DNA from: Mesorhizobium sp. SCN 65-20
GTDB lineage: Bacteria > Pseudomonadota > Alphaproteobacteria > Rhizobiales > Rhizobiaceae
Assembly: GCA_001724355.1 (NCBI GenBank)
Contig: MEEF01000011.1
Location: 1-52,030, forward strand
Length of the DNA: 52,030 nucleotides
Direction of reading: 5' to 3'
Shown here: positions 36,372 through 45,692 of the stretch, in pieces
Layout of the letters: the number at the start of each line of letters is the position of its first letter
Numbering within the stretch: position 1 is the first letter of the stretch
Program-made: the position numbers and the translations under genes
Notes under the pieces: generated by a model
Seen by the model: the letters and a program-made list of their open reading frames with translations, nothing else
What the model was told of the DNA's origin: nothing
Databases searched by the model: none

Positions 36372-39300
36372 CTAACGGGACTGCAACGACTTGAAGAAGT
36401 CCTCGATGCGGAATGGATCGAGCTTCTTTTCAACGGGAGCGGCTGGAAGTGGCGCGGACTGTGTTGGTGGTTCGACCTCGAACGGCCTTACCTCCGGCAG
36501 CGGTGCGCGCTCGACCTCCACCGCAGGCGCCGGCGGGGCCTCGGCTTCGCTCCGGGCCTTCTCCTGCTCTGCAAGCCTGGCGCGTTCGGCAGCACTTTCC
36601 TCCTCGGCGCGCCGCGCGTCCTCGGCGGCATGGGCATCGGCTTCGGCTTTCGCCCGGGCCTCTTCCTCCGCCTGGCGGCGCGCCTCCTCCTCACGCGCCT
36701 TGGCCTCCTGCTCGGCTCTTGTCCGCGCTTCCTCGGCAAGCCGCGCTTCCTCGGCGATGCGTTCGCGCTCGGCCTGCAGCGCTGCGAAATAGCGCGCCTC
36801 CCGGCGCAGCCGCTGCTTCTCCAGCAGCACCGCCTGCATCGCCTCGACCCGAGCCTGCTCCTTCTCCAGCGCTCTCTGGGTGAGAAACTGCGCCATCGGC
36901 TCGCTGTCGAAGACGCGGGCGGTAGCACCCGGCTCGCCCTCGAGCGCAAAGCGCAGCATCGGCTCGGAACCTGCGACTTCCTCGTCTCCCGGCGCATATG
37001 CGATGCTGCCGTTGGCTGCGACCAGGCCGCTGTTGAGATCGGCCTTCAGATCGGCGGTCACGGTTGCGCCCCCGTCCTTCAGGGTCAGCGGAGGCGCCCG
37101 CAGAATGCCGCCCGCGACGGTGAAGGCAACCTCGGCCCTACCCGCAGTAAACCTGCCCTCGCCGGCAATACCGGGCGCGAAGTCGGCCACCTTGGCGGCA
37201 TTGATGTCGCGGCCGATGGCGTCCGCCTGAACGATCAGCGGCGCGAAGGCGTCGGGGTTGAGGCCGGGCAATTCGAGGCCTTCGACCACTGCAGTGCCGG
37301 AGCCCGAAAGCGAGGCTACGAGACCGCCCACGGACTTGCCACTGGCCGAAAGCGAAGCGGAGAAATCGCCCTTGCCGCCAAGGCCGCCCGCTGCGGGAAT
37401 CGTCAGGACATCGGCCCCTTCGAGCCGCAACTGCCCCGTGACCAGGGCCGTGCCGCCATCGTTCTTGAGCTCGAACTGCCCGTCGAGCTTGCCGCCATAA
37501 ACCTTCGCCCCGAGGTCGGACACCCGCATGGACTGTCTGTCGAGCTTAAGCTTCAGCAGCGCGTCGCTGGCCGTCGCCAGGGGTTCGGCATTCAACCTGC
37601 TGGCCACGATCTCGAGGTCGGCTCCGAAGGGCGCGGCCGACTTCTGGGCGAAGGGCGTATTCGACCAGGCGTCCCCTTCTCCGCCGCTCAGGGCGTTTGC
37701 TCCGAGCAGCATTTCGGCAAACGGCGCGAGGTCGAATTCGTCGAGGGTCAGCGAACCGCCAAAATGCGGCATGCCCTCGATCAGCTCGAACTTGAGCTCG
37801 CCGACGACCGAGTCGCTATTGATCGTCCCGTCCAGCCGGCTGAAGGCGACCGGGCCCCCGTCGTAGTCGACGTCCGCGGAGAGATCGACGCGGCTGCCCA
37901 TCCCCATGCCCGGCAGTGAAACACCAGCCGTCATTAGCCACGGCTCGATGTCCTCTGCCCGGACGGAGGTGCGGCCACGAAGGCTTGCTCCCTCCTGGCG
38001 CAGGGCCACCACTCCGGAAAAGTCCGCGGAGCCGTCCTCGCCCTTCAAGGCCGCCGTGACCTCCAGCCCGCCCTCTGCAACGCCGGCCGCCTTGAGTTCG
38101 AGCTCCCCGGGACCGACGACGCCCAGCGGTAGCGCAGGCACACCGGCGAGCGCGAGCAGCGTGGTCGCGTCCTGGTTTCTGGCATTGACCTCCAGCTTCA
38201 CCTGCGTGGTCTCGGCCGCTCCCTGATATGCAGGAGCTGACAGGCTCGCCAGGAAATCGGAGTCGCCGGCATTGCCGCGCGCGCTCAGCGTCACCCCTGC
38301 GGAGCCGTCGCCGTTTTCCACCGCACTCGCCAGCAAATCGACGCGGGCGTCCGCGAGCAGTCCGGGATAGGCGCTTGCCCGCGCTGCGAGGCCCGCGACC
38401 AGCCGATTGTTCGGCCATTGCGCGGCCAGGGTATTGACCAGCGGGGCGAGGTCCACCGCCACCAACGACGCGTCGAGGTTGCCGGTTGGCGCGGCCGGAA
38501 AGTCCTTGATCCTGCCCGTCGCGCTCAGCGATGCGCCTGCGAGCCCGCCCACCGAGAAACGGTCGATCTCCAGCACGCCTTCGCGCAATCGCAACGCGGT
38601 ATCGACCGTATCGGCGCTGAGCCCAGCTAGGCTGACGGGTCCAGCCTTGACCACGAGATCCAGATCGGTGTCGGCGAAACGGTTGGCGCCCGCATCGGTC
38701 ACGAAGAGCGCGGCGAACGCACGCAGCCCTTCGAGATCGAGATCCCCGCCGTCGAGCTTCATGGTCACCGAGGCGCGCGCGTCGCCCGGTTGCAGGCTGT
38801 CGAGCTCGCCCTTGAACTTGGCCTTGCCGAGGATCAACTCGACGTCGTCGAATCTCTGTTGCTCGCGGGTGAGCGCGACGCGCGCCTTGAAACCTGCCGC
38901 CGGCAGCCGCCTGACAGCGTCGTCGACGTCCTTCGCCACCCAGGCGGCGAAACCCGACGGCTGGCCCACCGCCAGCAGCAATTGTCCGTCGAAGCCCAGC
39001 GCGCCGTCGGTGCGGAGAAAGCCGTCTGCCTCCAGGCGCGTCCTGCCCGGCAGCGTCGCCGCCACCGAGTTCAGCTGCCAGCCTTGCGCGCCCGGCTCGG
39101 CCGACAGCCGGACGTCCCGCACCGTCGTGTCGCCCGCGACGATCGCCGGCAGGTCGACCTCGACCTTGCCCGGTATGGTCGGCCTTGGCAGTTCGATCAG
39201 GACCCGCTCCAGGGCCGTGAGCCGCTGCGATACCGAAAGCGCTGCTCCCGCCTCCTCGCCGCCGACAGCTTCGTCGAAGCGCACCTGGGCGCCGTTGGCC

Positions 39301-40241
39301 GTAATGGAGAACCGCGGATCCGCGCCGAGGTCGATCCTGGCGGTACCGTCCGCCGTATAGGGATCTTGGAGCGGCCCAGTCTCGAAGCGGAATTCCTCGA
39401 CGTCGAGCTTGGCGTGGTCGAGGGCGAACCTGCCCTTTAGCCGGAAGCCCGGCTCGACAGGCTTTTCAGCCTTGGCCACGACCGAATCGCCAGCCGGCTT
39501 GGTTTCGGGCTCGGCCGCCGCGAGGCTGAAGTCGCCGGCATAGAGAACCCGCCCCTCCTTGGCACTGACGTTGCCGTCGCTCTCCATGACGAAGCCATAG
39601 TTGGCAGGCGTGGCCCGCAGCCTCAGCCGCATGCGTCCATCGGGATCGACGGCGCCGGTGGAGGCGGTGAGTTGCGTCGGAACGCCGTCGACGCGCAGCT
39701 TACCCTCGGCCCGCCACGGCCCGGTGAGCGAACGCGCCGACACCGCGGCGTCGATCTCCGACAGCACCAGATCGCGTCCGCCCGCGGCCTGCCTGACGGT
39801 AACCTGGCCGTCGGTGACGGTCAGCTTCTCGATGGCGATCTGCCTGACGTTGAACGGCGCCGAAGGGCGCATCGTCCAATCGACTGTGCCGTCGGCGGCG
39901 ACGTCGATGAAGGCCTTCGGCCGCACCAGCCGCATGTCGAAGATGAAGAATTCGCCGCTGAGCAGCGGTGCAAGCTCGGCATCCATCGAGAAGGTCTCGA
40001 CCGTCATCGCCGGCTTGTCGGCGTCGCCGACGATCACGTCCGAGAAAGTCACGGACGGAAACGGCAGGATGCGCGCGGTCACGTCGCCCTGCACGGTCAC
40101 CTGGCGGCCGAGGATCGCGCTCGCTTCCCGCTCGAAATCCGCCTTGTAGCCCGACCATTGGATGAAATACGGCCCGACCAGTGCCGCAAACAGCACCAGG
40201 ACGAACAATCCACCAACGATCACGAACAGGCGAGCGAGCAT
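36372..40241 (-). CDS. Large AsmA-like protein with coiled-coil C-terminus
   Basis: This 1289-residue protein has an N-terminal membrane helix (residues 5-27) followed by the AsmA start YFIQWSGYKADFEREASAILGRQVTVQGDVTARILPFPSVTFSDVIVG. The bulk is repetitive beta-rich sequence facing the periplasm. The last domain near residues 1000-1100 is the AsmA C-terminal type. AsmA-like (bridge-forming) proteins are implicated in lipid transport between membranes and outer membrane assembly. From about 1115 to 1230 there is an Ala/Glu/Arg-rich predicted coiled coil, then a Pro/Glu-rich tail. That extension is unusual for the family. It is a single-gene unit on the minus strand. Confidence 0.9.
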   Translation of the reverse strand: MLARLFVIVGGLFVLVLFAALVGPYFIQWSGYKADFEREASAILGRQVTVQGDVTARILPFPSVTFSDVIVGDADKPAMTVETFSMDAELAPLLSGEFFIFDMRLVRPKAFIDVAADGTVDWTMRPSAPFNVRQIAIEKLTVTDGQVTVRQAAGGRDLVLSEIDAAVSARSLTGPWRAEGKLRVDGVPTQLTASTGAVDPDGRMRLRLRATPANYGFVMESDGNVSAKEGRVLYAGDFSLAAAEPETKPAGDSVVAKAEKPVEPGFRLKGRFALDHAKLDVEEFRFETGPLQDPYTADGTARIDLGADPRFSITANGAQVRFDEAVGGEEAGAALSVSQRLTALERVLIELPRPTIPGKVEVDLPAIVAGDTTVRDVRLSAEPGAQGWQLNSVAATLPGRTRLEADGFLRTDGALGFDGQLLLAVGQPSGFAAWVAKDVDDAVRRLPAAGFKARVALTREQQRFDDVELILGKAKFKGELDSLQPGDARASVTMKLDGGDLDLEGLRAFAALFVTDAGANRFADTDLDLVVKAGPVSLAGLSADTVDTALRLREGVLEIDRFSVGGLAGASLSATGRIKDFPAAPTGNLDASLVAVDLAPLVNTLAAQWPNNRLVAGLAARASAYPGLLADARVDLLASAVENGDGSAGVTLSARGNAGDSDFLASLSAPAYQGAAETTQVKLEVNARNQDATTLLALAGVPALPLGVVGPGELELKAAGVAEGGLEVTAALKGEDGSADFSGVVALRQEGASLRGRTSVRAEDIEPWLMTAGVSLPGMGMGSRVDLSADVDYDGGPVAFSRLDGTINSDSVVGELKFELIEGMPHFGGSLTLDEFDLAPFAEMLLGANALSGGEGDAWSNTPFAQKSAAPFGADLEIVASRLNAEPLATASDALLKLKLDRQSMRVSDLGAKVYGGKLDGQFELKNDGGTALVTGQLRLEGADVLTIPAAGGLGGKGDFSASLSASGKSVGGLVASLSGSGTAVVEGLELPGLNPDAFAPLIVQADAIGRDINAAKVADFAPGIAGEGRFTAGRAEVAFTVAGGILRAPPLTLKDGGATVTADLKADLNSGLVAANGSIAYAPGDEEVAGSEPMLRFALEGEPGATARVFDSEPMAQFLTQRALEKEQARVEAMQAVLLEKQRLRREARYFAALQAERERIAEEARLAEEARTRAEQEAKAREEEARRQAEEEARAKAEADAHAAEDARRAEEESAAERARLAEQEKARSEAEAPPAPAVEVERAPLPEVRPFEVEPPTQSAPLPAAPVEKKLDPFRIEDFFKSLQSR

Positions 40242-40434
40242 TGCCTCGGGGCAAATCTTTTCATGCGTCCCGGGCGTCTAACCAAGGAGCGTGGTCATTT
40301 GGTGACATTGGGCCGCGGGCGGCGGCGCGTCAACGCCGCGCGGAGCGCTGTCCCGGGAAAAGCGCACAGTTTGGCCCGCGATGGCTCAAGGTCACGCACC
40401 GCAAATTTCAGCCGCAAGCTTTGCCACAGTGCAG

Positions 40435-41346
40435 CTAGAGATGAAAATCACCGGACGATTCCGGTTGGTAGATCACCCTTTCGATCCGGATACGTCGCGT
40501 ACGATCTGTAACACTCCAGTCGATGGCATCGCCTTCCTGATAGCCCAGGATCGCGGCGCCGACGTCGGAGAGGACCGATAGTTTGCCGGAGCGTTCGTCG
40601 GCGTCTTGCGGATAGACAAGAGCCACTTCCTTTTGCTCGTCGTCAAGCTGCAGCACGACCCTGGAATTCATTGTCACGACATCGCGCGCGACGTGCTGCG
40701 GATCAACGACGATGGCTCTCTCGATCTCGTGTTCAAGCTCGACGATTGCCGCCCCTTGCTCGAACTCGATCAGGTTCTGGAGCCGTGTTTTGTCGATCTC
40801 CGTGACGTAGATGTCGGTGGATTTTGCCATAGCGCCTTCGCGCAGGAGTTGGAGATACCGGCCAGAGGTCATGGACAGGGAGTTGAGCGTTGGTGTTTCG
40901 AGCTTGAGAAGAAAACCGCAGCGTTCGAAACCCTTCAGCGAGCGCGTATTGTGCGGGTGAATTTTGGCGATGACGCTCTCGGCTCGCATGTCGAGGAAGG
41001 CGAGCTTCAAACCTTCGCGGATGGTGCTGGCGCCAAGTCCGCGCCCCCAGTTGTCATGGTCTCCGACGACCAGGACGATTTCACACTCAGCGCCTGTCTT
41101 GACCAGTCGGACGAAGCCGACCGGGATATCGTTTCGGTCGTAGGCCATGAAGAAGCGGCCGCCCTGATTGAACAGATGTGTCAGGATCGGCATCTGAGCT
41201 CGGTCGACAGCCTGTGCGATGAATCGAGACACGCTGCGGGAATCGCTCAGGTAGTGAGTGACGCGCTCATCTTCCAACCAGTCCATCAGGATCAGTGCGT
41301 GTGTCCGAGTGATTTCTGGACGCAACGAAACAAAAGGCTTGTTCAT
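40435..41346 (-). CDS. GNAT acetyltransferase fused to Rnk/GreA-C-like nucleoside diphosphate kinase regulator
   Basis: This is one uninterrupted 303-residue frame. Residues 1-165 are a GNAT domain (GFVRLVKTGAECEIVLVVGDHDNWGRGLGASTIREGLKLAF, then NTRSLKGFERCGF). Residues 175-303 match Rnk: TDIYVTEIDKTRLQNLIE, VTMNSRVVLQLDDEQKEVALVYPQDADERSGKLSVLSDVGAAILGYQEGDAIDW. Rnk-type proteins resemble the GreA C-terminal domain and bind RNA polymerase. The ATG at 41346 has AAGGTGG upstream. A second in-frame ATG at 40830 with GAAGG just before it could yield a free 131-residue Rnk. Confidence 0.85.
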   Translation of the reverse strand: MNKPFVSLRPEITRTHALILMDWLEDERVTHYLSDSRSVSRFIAQAVDRAQMPILTHLFNQGGRFFMAYDRNDIPVGFVRLVKTGAECEIVLVVGDHDNWGRGLGASTIREGLKLAFLDMRAESVIAKIHPHNTRSLKGFERCGFLLKLETPTLNSLSMTSGRYLQLLREGAMAKSTDIYVTEIDKTRLQNLIEFEQGAAIVELEHEIERAIVVDPQHVARDVVTMNSRVVLQLDDEQKEVALVYPQDADERSGKLSVLSDVGAAILGYQEGDAIDWSVTDRTRRIRIERVIYQPESSGDFHL

Positions 41347-41629
41347 CTTCGCCACCTTGGTCGCAAGAATGAAAGCCTGTCACGGTCGCTGCCGTGCTGG
41401 TTCTTTCGGATCAACTAGAAGGCCGATCTAGCAAAGATCCAGCGGTGAAGGCCAGCGGAGAAGCGCCCCCCGTACGCGTGAGGGCGTGCCGCAGGCGAAG
41501 TGGAGCCGCCTCCCGAGAGGGTTCCTGAACGGGACGGTCAGAAAACCACCTAAGATTACGCACTACAAACCTGTGCGACGGTTCCCGTGAACCAGACGTT
41601 CGTTGCGCATCGGAATACGCCCATGCGGG

Positions 41630-42154
41630 CTAGCGCGCGTCTCGCTTGGCCTGGGCAACTGCGGCCGCCTTGCGCTGCCTTCCGCGCTCCATCGGCCGCA
41701 CAAGGCTCTTCGACTTGGCGCTTTCCACGGCTCGCATGCCGAGATGAGCCTGGCGGCTGTTGAAGTCGGCGCCGCGCGCGGCCTTCTTTTCCTTCGACAA
41801 GGCCAGCGCATGGCGAGCGTTCTCGACGAGATCGATCCGTGCGGCCAACTGGCGCCGGCGCTCATGCTCGCCATTGAGACGGCGCATGCTCATGGCGAGC
41901 ACGCCGAGCTTTTTCCTGGTGCCCTCGTCCTTGGCCGCCGGCTGGGCCCCCTTGGGTGCCGCCTTGCCGCGCATTTCGCGGCGCTTCCGGTTGACTTCGC
42001 CCCGTGCCCGATCCCGTCGTTCTCGCACCGTCTTCAAGAGATCCCGCAGGTCCGAATCCGACAGGTCCTGCACTGTCGGGTGATGCGACTTCTGCACCAG
42101 TTCCCATTCGTCCTTGCTGAGGGCCCGTTCTTCCTGCTTTCGCGAAACCGCCAT
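41630..42154 (-). CDS. Conserved basic hypothetical protein
   Basis: I do not recognise a named family. The 174-residue product starts MAVSRKQEERALSKDEWELVQKSHHP and has the helical segment LSDSDLRDLLKTVRERRDRARGEVNRKRREM. The rest is Arg/Lys/Ala-rich and ends VRPMERGRQRKAAAVAQAKRDAR. The high basic charge suggests nucleic acid binding (inference). The ATG at 42154 has a GAGGA ribosome binding site. The 283-nt gap between its stop and the GNAT-Rnk start contains only a small GGTTC/GAACC hairpin (41580-41593). Confidence 0.6.
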   Translation of the reverse strand: MAVSRKQEERALSKDEWELVQKSHHPTVQDLSDSDLRDLLKTVRERRDRARGEVNRKRREMRGKAAPKGAQPAAKDEGTRKKLGVLAMSMRRLNGEHERRRQLAARIDLVENARHALALSKEKKAARGADFNSRQAHLGMRAVESAKSKSLVRPMERGRQRKAAAVAQAKRDAR

Positions 42155-42175
42155 GTCCGTATCCTCGTCCTGACC

Positions 42176-42206
42176 ATCCGGCTGCCCCGCAGGGAGGCAG
42201 CCGGAT
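42176..42206 (-). terminator. Strong hairpin between two minus-strand genes
   Basis: A perfect 11-bp stem ATCCGGCTGCC / GGCAGCCGGAT with a 9-nt loop lies after the GNAT gene (stop at 42230) and before the basic protein start at 42154. No U-run follows, so it may be an RNA-stabilising or weakly terminating hairpin. Confidence 0.5.
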
Positions 42207-42229
42207 CGTCGGACCGAACTAAGGCAGGA

Positions 42230-42685
42230 TCAAGCCGGCAGATGCATGCGGATCACCGCGAGTGGCCGCCCCTCGTCGTCCTCGGCACGCCTGAGCGACT
42301 CGACGAACCCCAAGTGCCGGTAGAAGCCCACGGCCGGCTCGTTGGCGGCGTAGACCTCGACGTCGAGGTTGCCCTTGAGCCTTGCCGCATGCCGCACCAA
42401 TGCCTGGCCCAGTCCGCGGCCATGGGCGGAAGGATCGACGAACAGCCCGCCGATGAAGTCGTCGATCAGGCCGATGAAGCCTACCGGCTTGCCGTTAAGT
42501 TCAACCACCCAGTTCTCGGCCTGCGGCAGGTAGATGTCCCTCACCTTTGCCTGCTGGTCGAGCAGGTCGGCCTCTGACAGGAAGGGGTGACCGACACGCG
42601 AAGCGGCGAGCCAGATATCGGCGAGCCGATCGCGATCGGTCGCATCGGAATAGGCGCGGATCGTCGCGCCATGAGTGTGTTTCAT
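42230..42685 (-). CDS. GNAT family N-acetyltransferase
   Basis: This 151-residue single-domain GNAT has the cofactor segment IGGLFVDPSAHGRGLGQALVRHAARL (about residues 80-103), followed by VEVYAANEPAVGFYRHLGF. The arrangement is like YjaB/YiiD-type small enzymes. The substrate is unknown. The ATG at 42685 is the first in frame. The 169-nt gap upstream to the FAD oxidase has no further gene. Confidence 0.9.
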   Translation of the reverse strand: MKHTHGATIRAYSDATDRDRLADIWLAASRVGHPFLSEADLLDQQAKVRDIYLPQAENWVVELNGKPVGFIGLIDDFIGGLFVDPSAHGRGLGQALVRHAARLKGNLDVEVYAANEPAVGFYRHLGFVESLRRAEDDEGRPLAVIRMHLPA

Positions 42686-42854
42686 GGATTTGTCCTTGGA
42701 ATATGCGTTTCAGAGATGGGCGCAAGCGCCCGTTCGGCGCTGCGGCCGTCATCGGCCATCGGCCGACGCTTCAGCGATTGAAGTCCCTGCGCATAAAATT
42801 CCTTGTTGGACGCCGCCGCACTACCAAGCCGGCGACGGGCGGTCAACGCCCGCC

Positions 42855-44267
42855 CTATTCCGCCGGCAGCATCTTGCCCGGGTTCATGATGTCGAGCGGA
42901 TCGAGCGCGGACTTGATCGCCCGCATCACGGCCACGCCATGGCCGTGCTCGCGCTCCATCAGCCCCATCTTGCCCTGGCCGATGCCGTGTTCGCCCGTGC
43001 AGGTACCGTCCATGGCGATCGCCCGCTCGGCGAGCCGCTTCACGAATTCCTCGGCCTTGCCGATATCGGCCGGATCGTTCGGATCCATCAGCACCAGCGT
43101 GTGGAAGTTGCCGTCGCCGACATGCCCGACGATCGGCGCGATGATACCCAGACGTTCGATGTCGGCTTCCGTTTCGGCGATGCACTCGGCCAGCCGCGAG
43201 ATCGGCACGCAGGCGTCCGTCGACAGCGCGCGCGCCCCCGGCCGCAGCGTCTGCGACGCCCAATAGGCGTCGTGGCGCGCCTTCCACAGCTTCGCCCTCT
43301 CCTCCGCGACCTTGGTCCACAGGAATGGCCCGCCGCCGAATTCGGCCGCGATCTCGCCGAAACTCTCAGCCTGCTCGGCCACGCCCGCGTCCGAGCCGTG
43401 GAATTCGAGGAACAGGCAGGGGCTCTCGGGATAATCGAGCTTGGAGTAGTTCTTCATCGCCCGCATCTGCAGCGCGTTGACCAGTTCGATGCGCGCAACC
43501 GGAATTCCCATCTGGATGGTCGCGATCACCGCCTGGCAGGCAGCCTCGACGGTCGGGAACGGGCAGACACCGCCCGAGATCGCCTGCGGAATGCCCTGCA
43601 GCTTGAGCGTCACCTCGGTGATGATGCCGAGCGTGCCTTCGGAGCCTACCAGAAGCCGCGTCAGGTCGTAGCCGGCCGAGCTCTTCCGCGCCCGGTGCGA
43701 GGTCACGATCTCGCTGCCGTCGGCCATGACGGCACGCAACGACAGAACGTTCTCCCGCATGGTGCCATAGCGCACCGCGTTGGTGCCCGACGCGCGTGTC
43801 GCCGCCATGCCGCCGAGGCTGGCATTCGCACCCGGATCGATGGGGAAGAACAGGCCGGTGTCGCGCAGATAGTTGTTCAGCGCCTCGCGCGTCACGCCGG
43901 CCTCGACCGTGCAGTCGAGGTCGTCGGCATTGACGGAAACGATCTTGTCCATGCGCGAGGTGTCGATCGAAATGCCGCCGGCCGGTGCGTTCACATGGCC
44001 TTCGAGCGAGGTGCCGGTGCCGAAGGCGATCACCGGCACACGATGTTCGGCGCAGACCCGCACCACGTCCTGAACGTCACTGGTGCTTTCGGCGAATACC
44101 ACCCCGTCTGGCGCCTGGTTGGGCAGATAGGTGGTGGTATGGCCGTGCTGTTCGCGGATCGACTGTCCAGTCTGGAAGCGCTCGCCGAATTGCTGCTTGA
44201 GGATGCCGAGCGCCGCAGCGATTCCCTCTTCGTTGCGGGCCAACGCCCTCAGGTCGCTCAGAGCCAT
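42855..44267 (-). CDS. FAD-binding oxidase of the GlcD / D-lactate dehydrogenase type
   Basis: This 470-residue flavoprotein has an N-terminal PCMH-type FAD-binding domain. The segment VIAFGTGTSLEGHVNAPAGGISIDTSRMDKI is at about 78-110, then DPGANASLGGMAATRASGTNAVRYG and GSEGTLGIITEVTLKL. The C-terminal FAD-oxidase domain includes HVGDGNFHTL and CTGEHGIGQGKMG. It most likely oxidises D-lactate or a related 2-hydroxy acid, passing electrons to cytochrome or quinone. GlcE/GlcF partners are absent, which favours a stand-alone D-lactate dehydrogenase (cytochrome) type. The ATG at 44267 is set by a GGAGG ribosome binding site. Confidence 0.9.
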   Translation of the reverse strand: MALSDLRALARNEEGIAAALGILKQQFGERFQTGQSIREQHGHTTTYLPNQAPDGVVFAESTSDVQDVVRVCAEHRVPVIAFGTGTSLEGHVNAPAGGISIDTSRMDKIVSVNADDLDCTVEAGVTREALNNYLRDTGLFFPIDPGANASLGGMAATRASGTNAVRYGTMRENVLSLRAVMADGSEIVTSHRARKSSAGYDLTRLLVGSEGTLGIITEVTLKLQGIPQAISGGVCPFPTVEAACQAVIATIQMGIPVARIELVNALQMRAMKNYSKLDYPESPCLFLEFHGSDAGVAEQAESFGEIAAEFGGGPFLWTKVAEERAKLWKARHDAYWASQTLRPGARALSTDACVPISRLAECIAETEADIERLGIIAPIVGHVGDGNFHTLVLMDPNDPADIGKAEEFVKRLAERAIAMDGTCTGEHGIGQGKMGLMEREHGHGVAVMRAIKSALDPLDIMNPGKMLPAE

Positions 44268-44383
44268 GTTTTCCTCCGCGATTGGAACAGCCTGGCGCCT
44301 TGCCGGCACCCTATGCTCCGGTAATCTGCCAGCGTCGGCGGTTTGTCCAGCGCCACCAAAGGCCAAAGTCGGAGAGGATCACC

Positions 44384-44863
44384 ATGCCAGCCCCGTTCGT
44401 CTCGCGCGTCATGGAGGTCGAGAACGACTGGATCGACTACAACGGCCACATGAACATGGCCTATTACAACGTGCTGTTCGACCGCTGCTGCGACGAGGCG
44501 CTCGACCTGCTCGGCATGGGCGCGGCCTATGTGCGCGACAGGAAGCTCACCATCTACACCGCAGAAGTCCACGTCTGCTACGTGCAGGAACTGCATCTCG
44601 GGCATCGCGTCACCGCGACCTTCCATCTGCTCGACCATGACGACAAGCGCCTGCGCGTCTACCAGGAACTACGCCACGTCGATGGCTGGCTGGCCGCGAC
44701 CTCCGAGAACCTCTCGCTCCATGTCGACATGAGCGGCCCGAAGGTCGCCCCGTTCCCGGCCGACATCATGGCGAACCTCGAAGCGATGCGTGCGGCCAAC
44801 GCCGCGCTGCCGATGCCCGAGCGAGCCGGCCGTTCGATCGGCATCCGCCGCAAGCCGGCCTGA
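44384..44863 (+). CDS. Hotdog-fold thioesterase
   Basis: This 159-residue protein of the 4-hydroxybenzoyl-CoA thioesterase class has the motif DWIDYNGHMNMAYYNVLFDRCCDEAL at about 15-40, including the catalytic Asp and the GHMN turn. Closest in pattern are thioesterases linked to carnitine/betainyl-CoA metabolism in rhizobia and pseudomonads, but no carnitine genes are nearby. The ATG at 44384 has GGAGAGGATC upstream. It diverges from the FAD oxidase gene, with 116 nt between the two starts. Confidence 0.82.
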   Translation: MPAPFVSRVMEVENDWIDYNGHMNMAYYNVLFDRCCDEALDLLGMGAAYVRDRKLTIYTAEVHVCYVQELHLGHRVTATFHLLDHDDKRLRVYQELRHVDGWLAATSENLSLHVDMSGPKVAPFPADIMANLEAMRAANAALPMPERAGRSIGIRRKPA

Positions 44864-44947
44864 GGCCGGCGCAACTTAGACGCAAGTCCGATTGCTTCCG
44901 TCACCACCGGGAGCGAATGTCGCATCTCATCCGAAGCAGCAGCCGAG

Positions 44948-45688
44948 ATGCGAATCGCAGTCCTTTCCGACATCCACGCCAACCGCGAAGCCTTCGAGGC
45001 CGTGCTGGAGGCCGTGCGCGAACTCGCGCCGGACCGGATCGTGCTGCTCGGCGACATCGTGGGATACGGTCCCGACCCCGAATTCTGCGTCGAGAAAACA
45101 GCCGAACTGGTCGACCGCGGCGCGCTCTGCCTCCTCGGCAACCATGACGAGGCGATTGCCACGGGTGGCGCCGGCATGACCCCGAACGCGCGCACCGCGA
45201 TCGAGTGGACCCGCGAACGACTCGCACCGGCGCATCGGTCGTTTTTGGCTGGACTGCCCCTGTCGGTCGAGGTCGAAAGCCTGCTTTTCGTCCATGCAAG
45301 CGCCGACGGTCCGGCCAAGTGGCACTATGTCAAGGATACCGACGGCGCGTCGCGCTGCCTTGCGGCAACCGGTGCGCCGACCGTCTTTTGCGGCCACACC
45401 CACGTTCCCGCGATCTTCTATGCACTGCCGAACAGGCGCCCTGTACATTTCCGCCCGCTGGACAACGTTGCGGCCCCGCTTTCGGCGCTTCGGCGGCATG
45501 TGGTCGTGGCCGGCGCGGTCGGACAGCCTCGCGACGGCAATCCCGCCGCCTGCTTCGCGCTGGTCGATACCGATGCGGCGACGGTCACCATGCTTCGAAC
45601 CCCATACGACCACGACGCGACAGCCGGCAAGATCGCGGCAAAGGGCCTGCCAGCCTGGCTGGGAATGCGCTTGAAGATCGGAAGATAA
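44948..45688 (+). CDS. Metallophosphoesterase, YfcE/MJ0936-like
   Basis: This 246-residue enzyme carries a complete calcineurin-like metal site: D-I-H (residues 8-10), GDIVGYGPDP (36-45), GNHDE (about 65), an H in FVHAS, and GHTHVP (about 153). These proteins hydrolyse phosphomono- or diesters with two metal ions. It ends only 4 nt before the kinase-USP gene on the same strand. A protein phosphatase role opposing that kinase is an attractive inference, but the YfcE-type sequence could equally act on a nucleotide. Confidence 0.9.
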   Translation: MRIAVLSDIHANREAFEAVLEAVRELAPDRIVLLGDIVGYGPDPEFCVEKTAELVDRGALCLLGNHDEAIATGGAGMTPNARTAIEWTRERLAPAHRSFLAGLPLSVEVESLLFVHASADGPAKWHYVKDTDGASRCLAATGAPTVFCGHTHVPAIFYALPNRRPVHFRPLDNVAAPLSALRRHVVVAGAVGQPRDGNPAACFALVDTDAATVTMLRTPYDHDATAGKIAAKGLPAWLGMRLKIGR

Positions 45689-45692
45689 CCCC

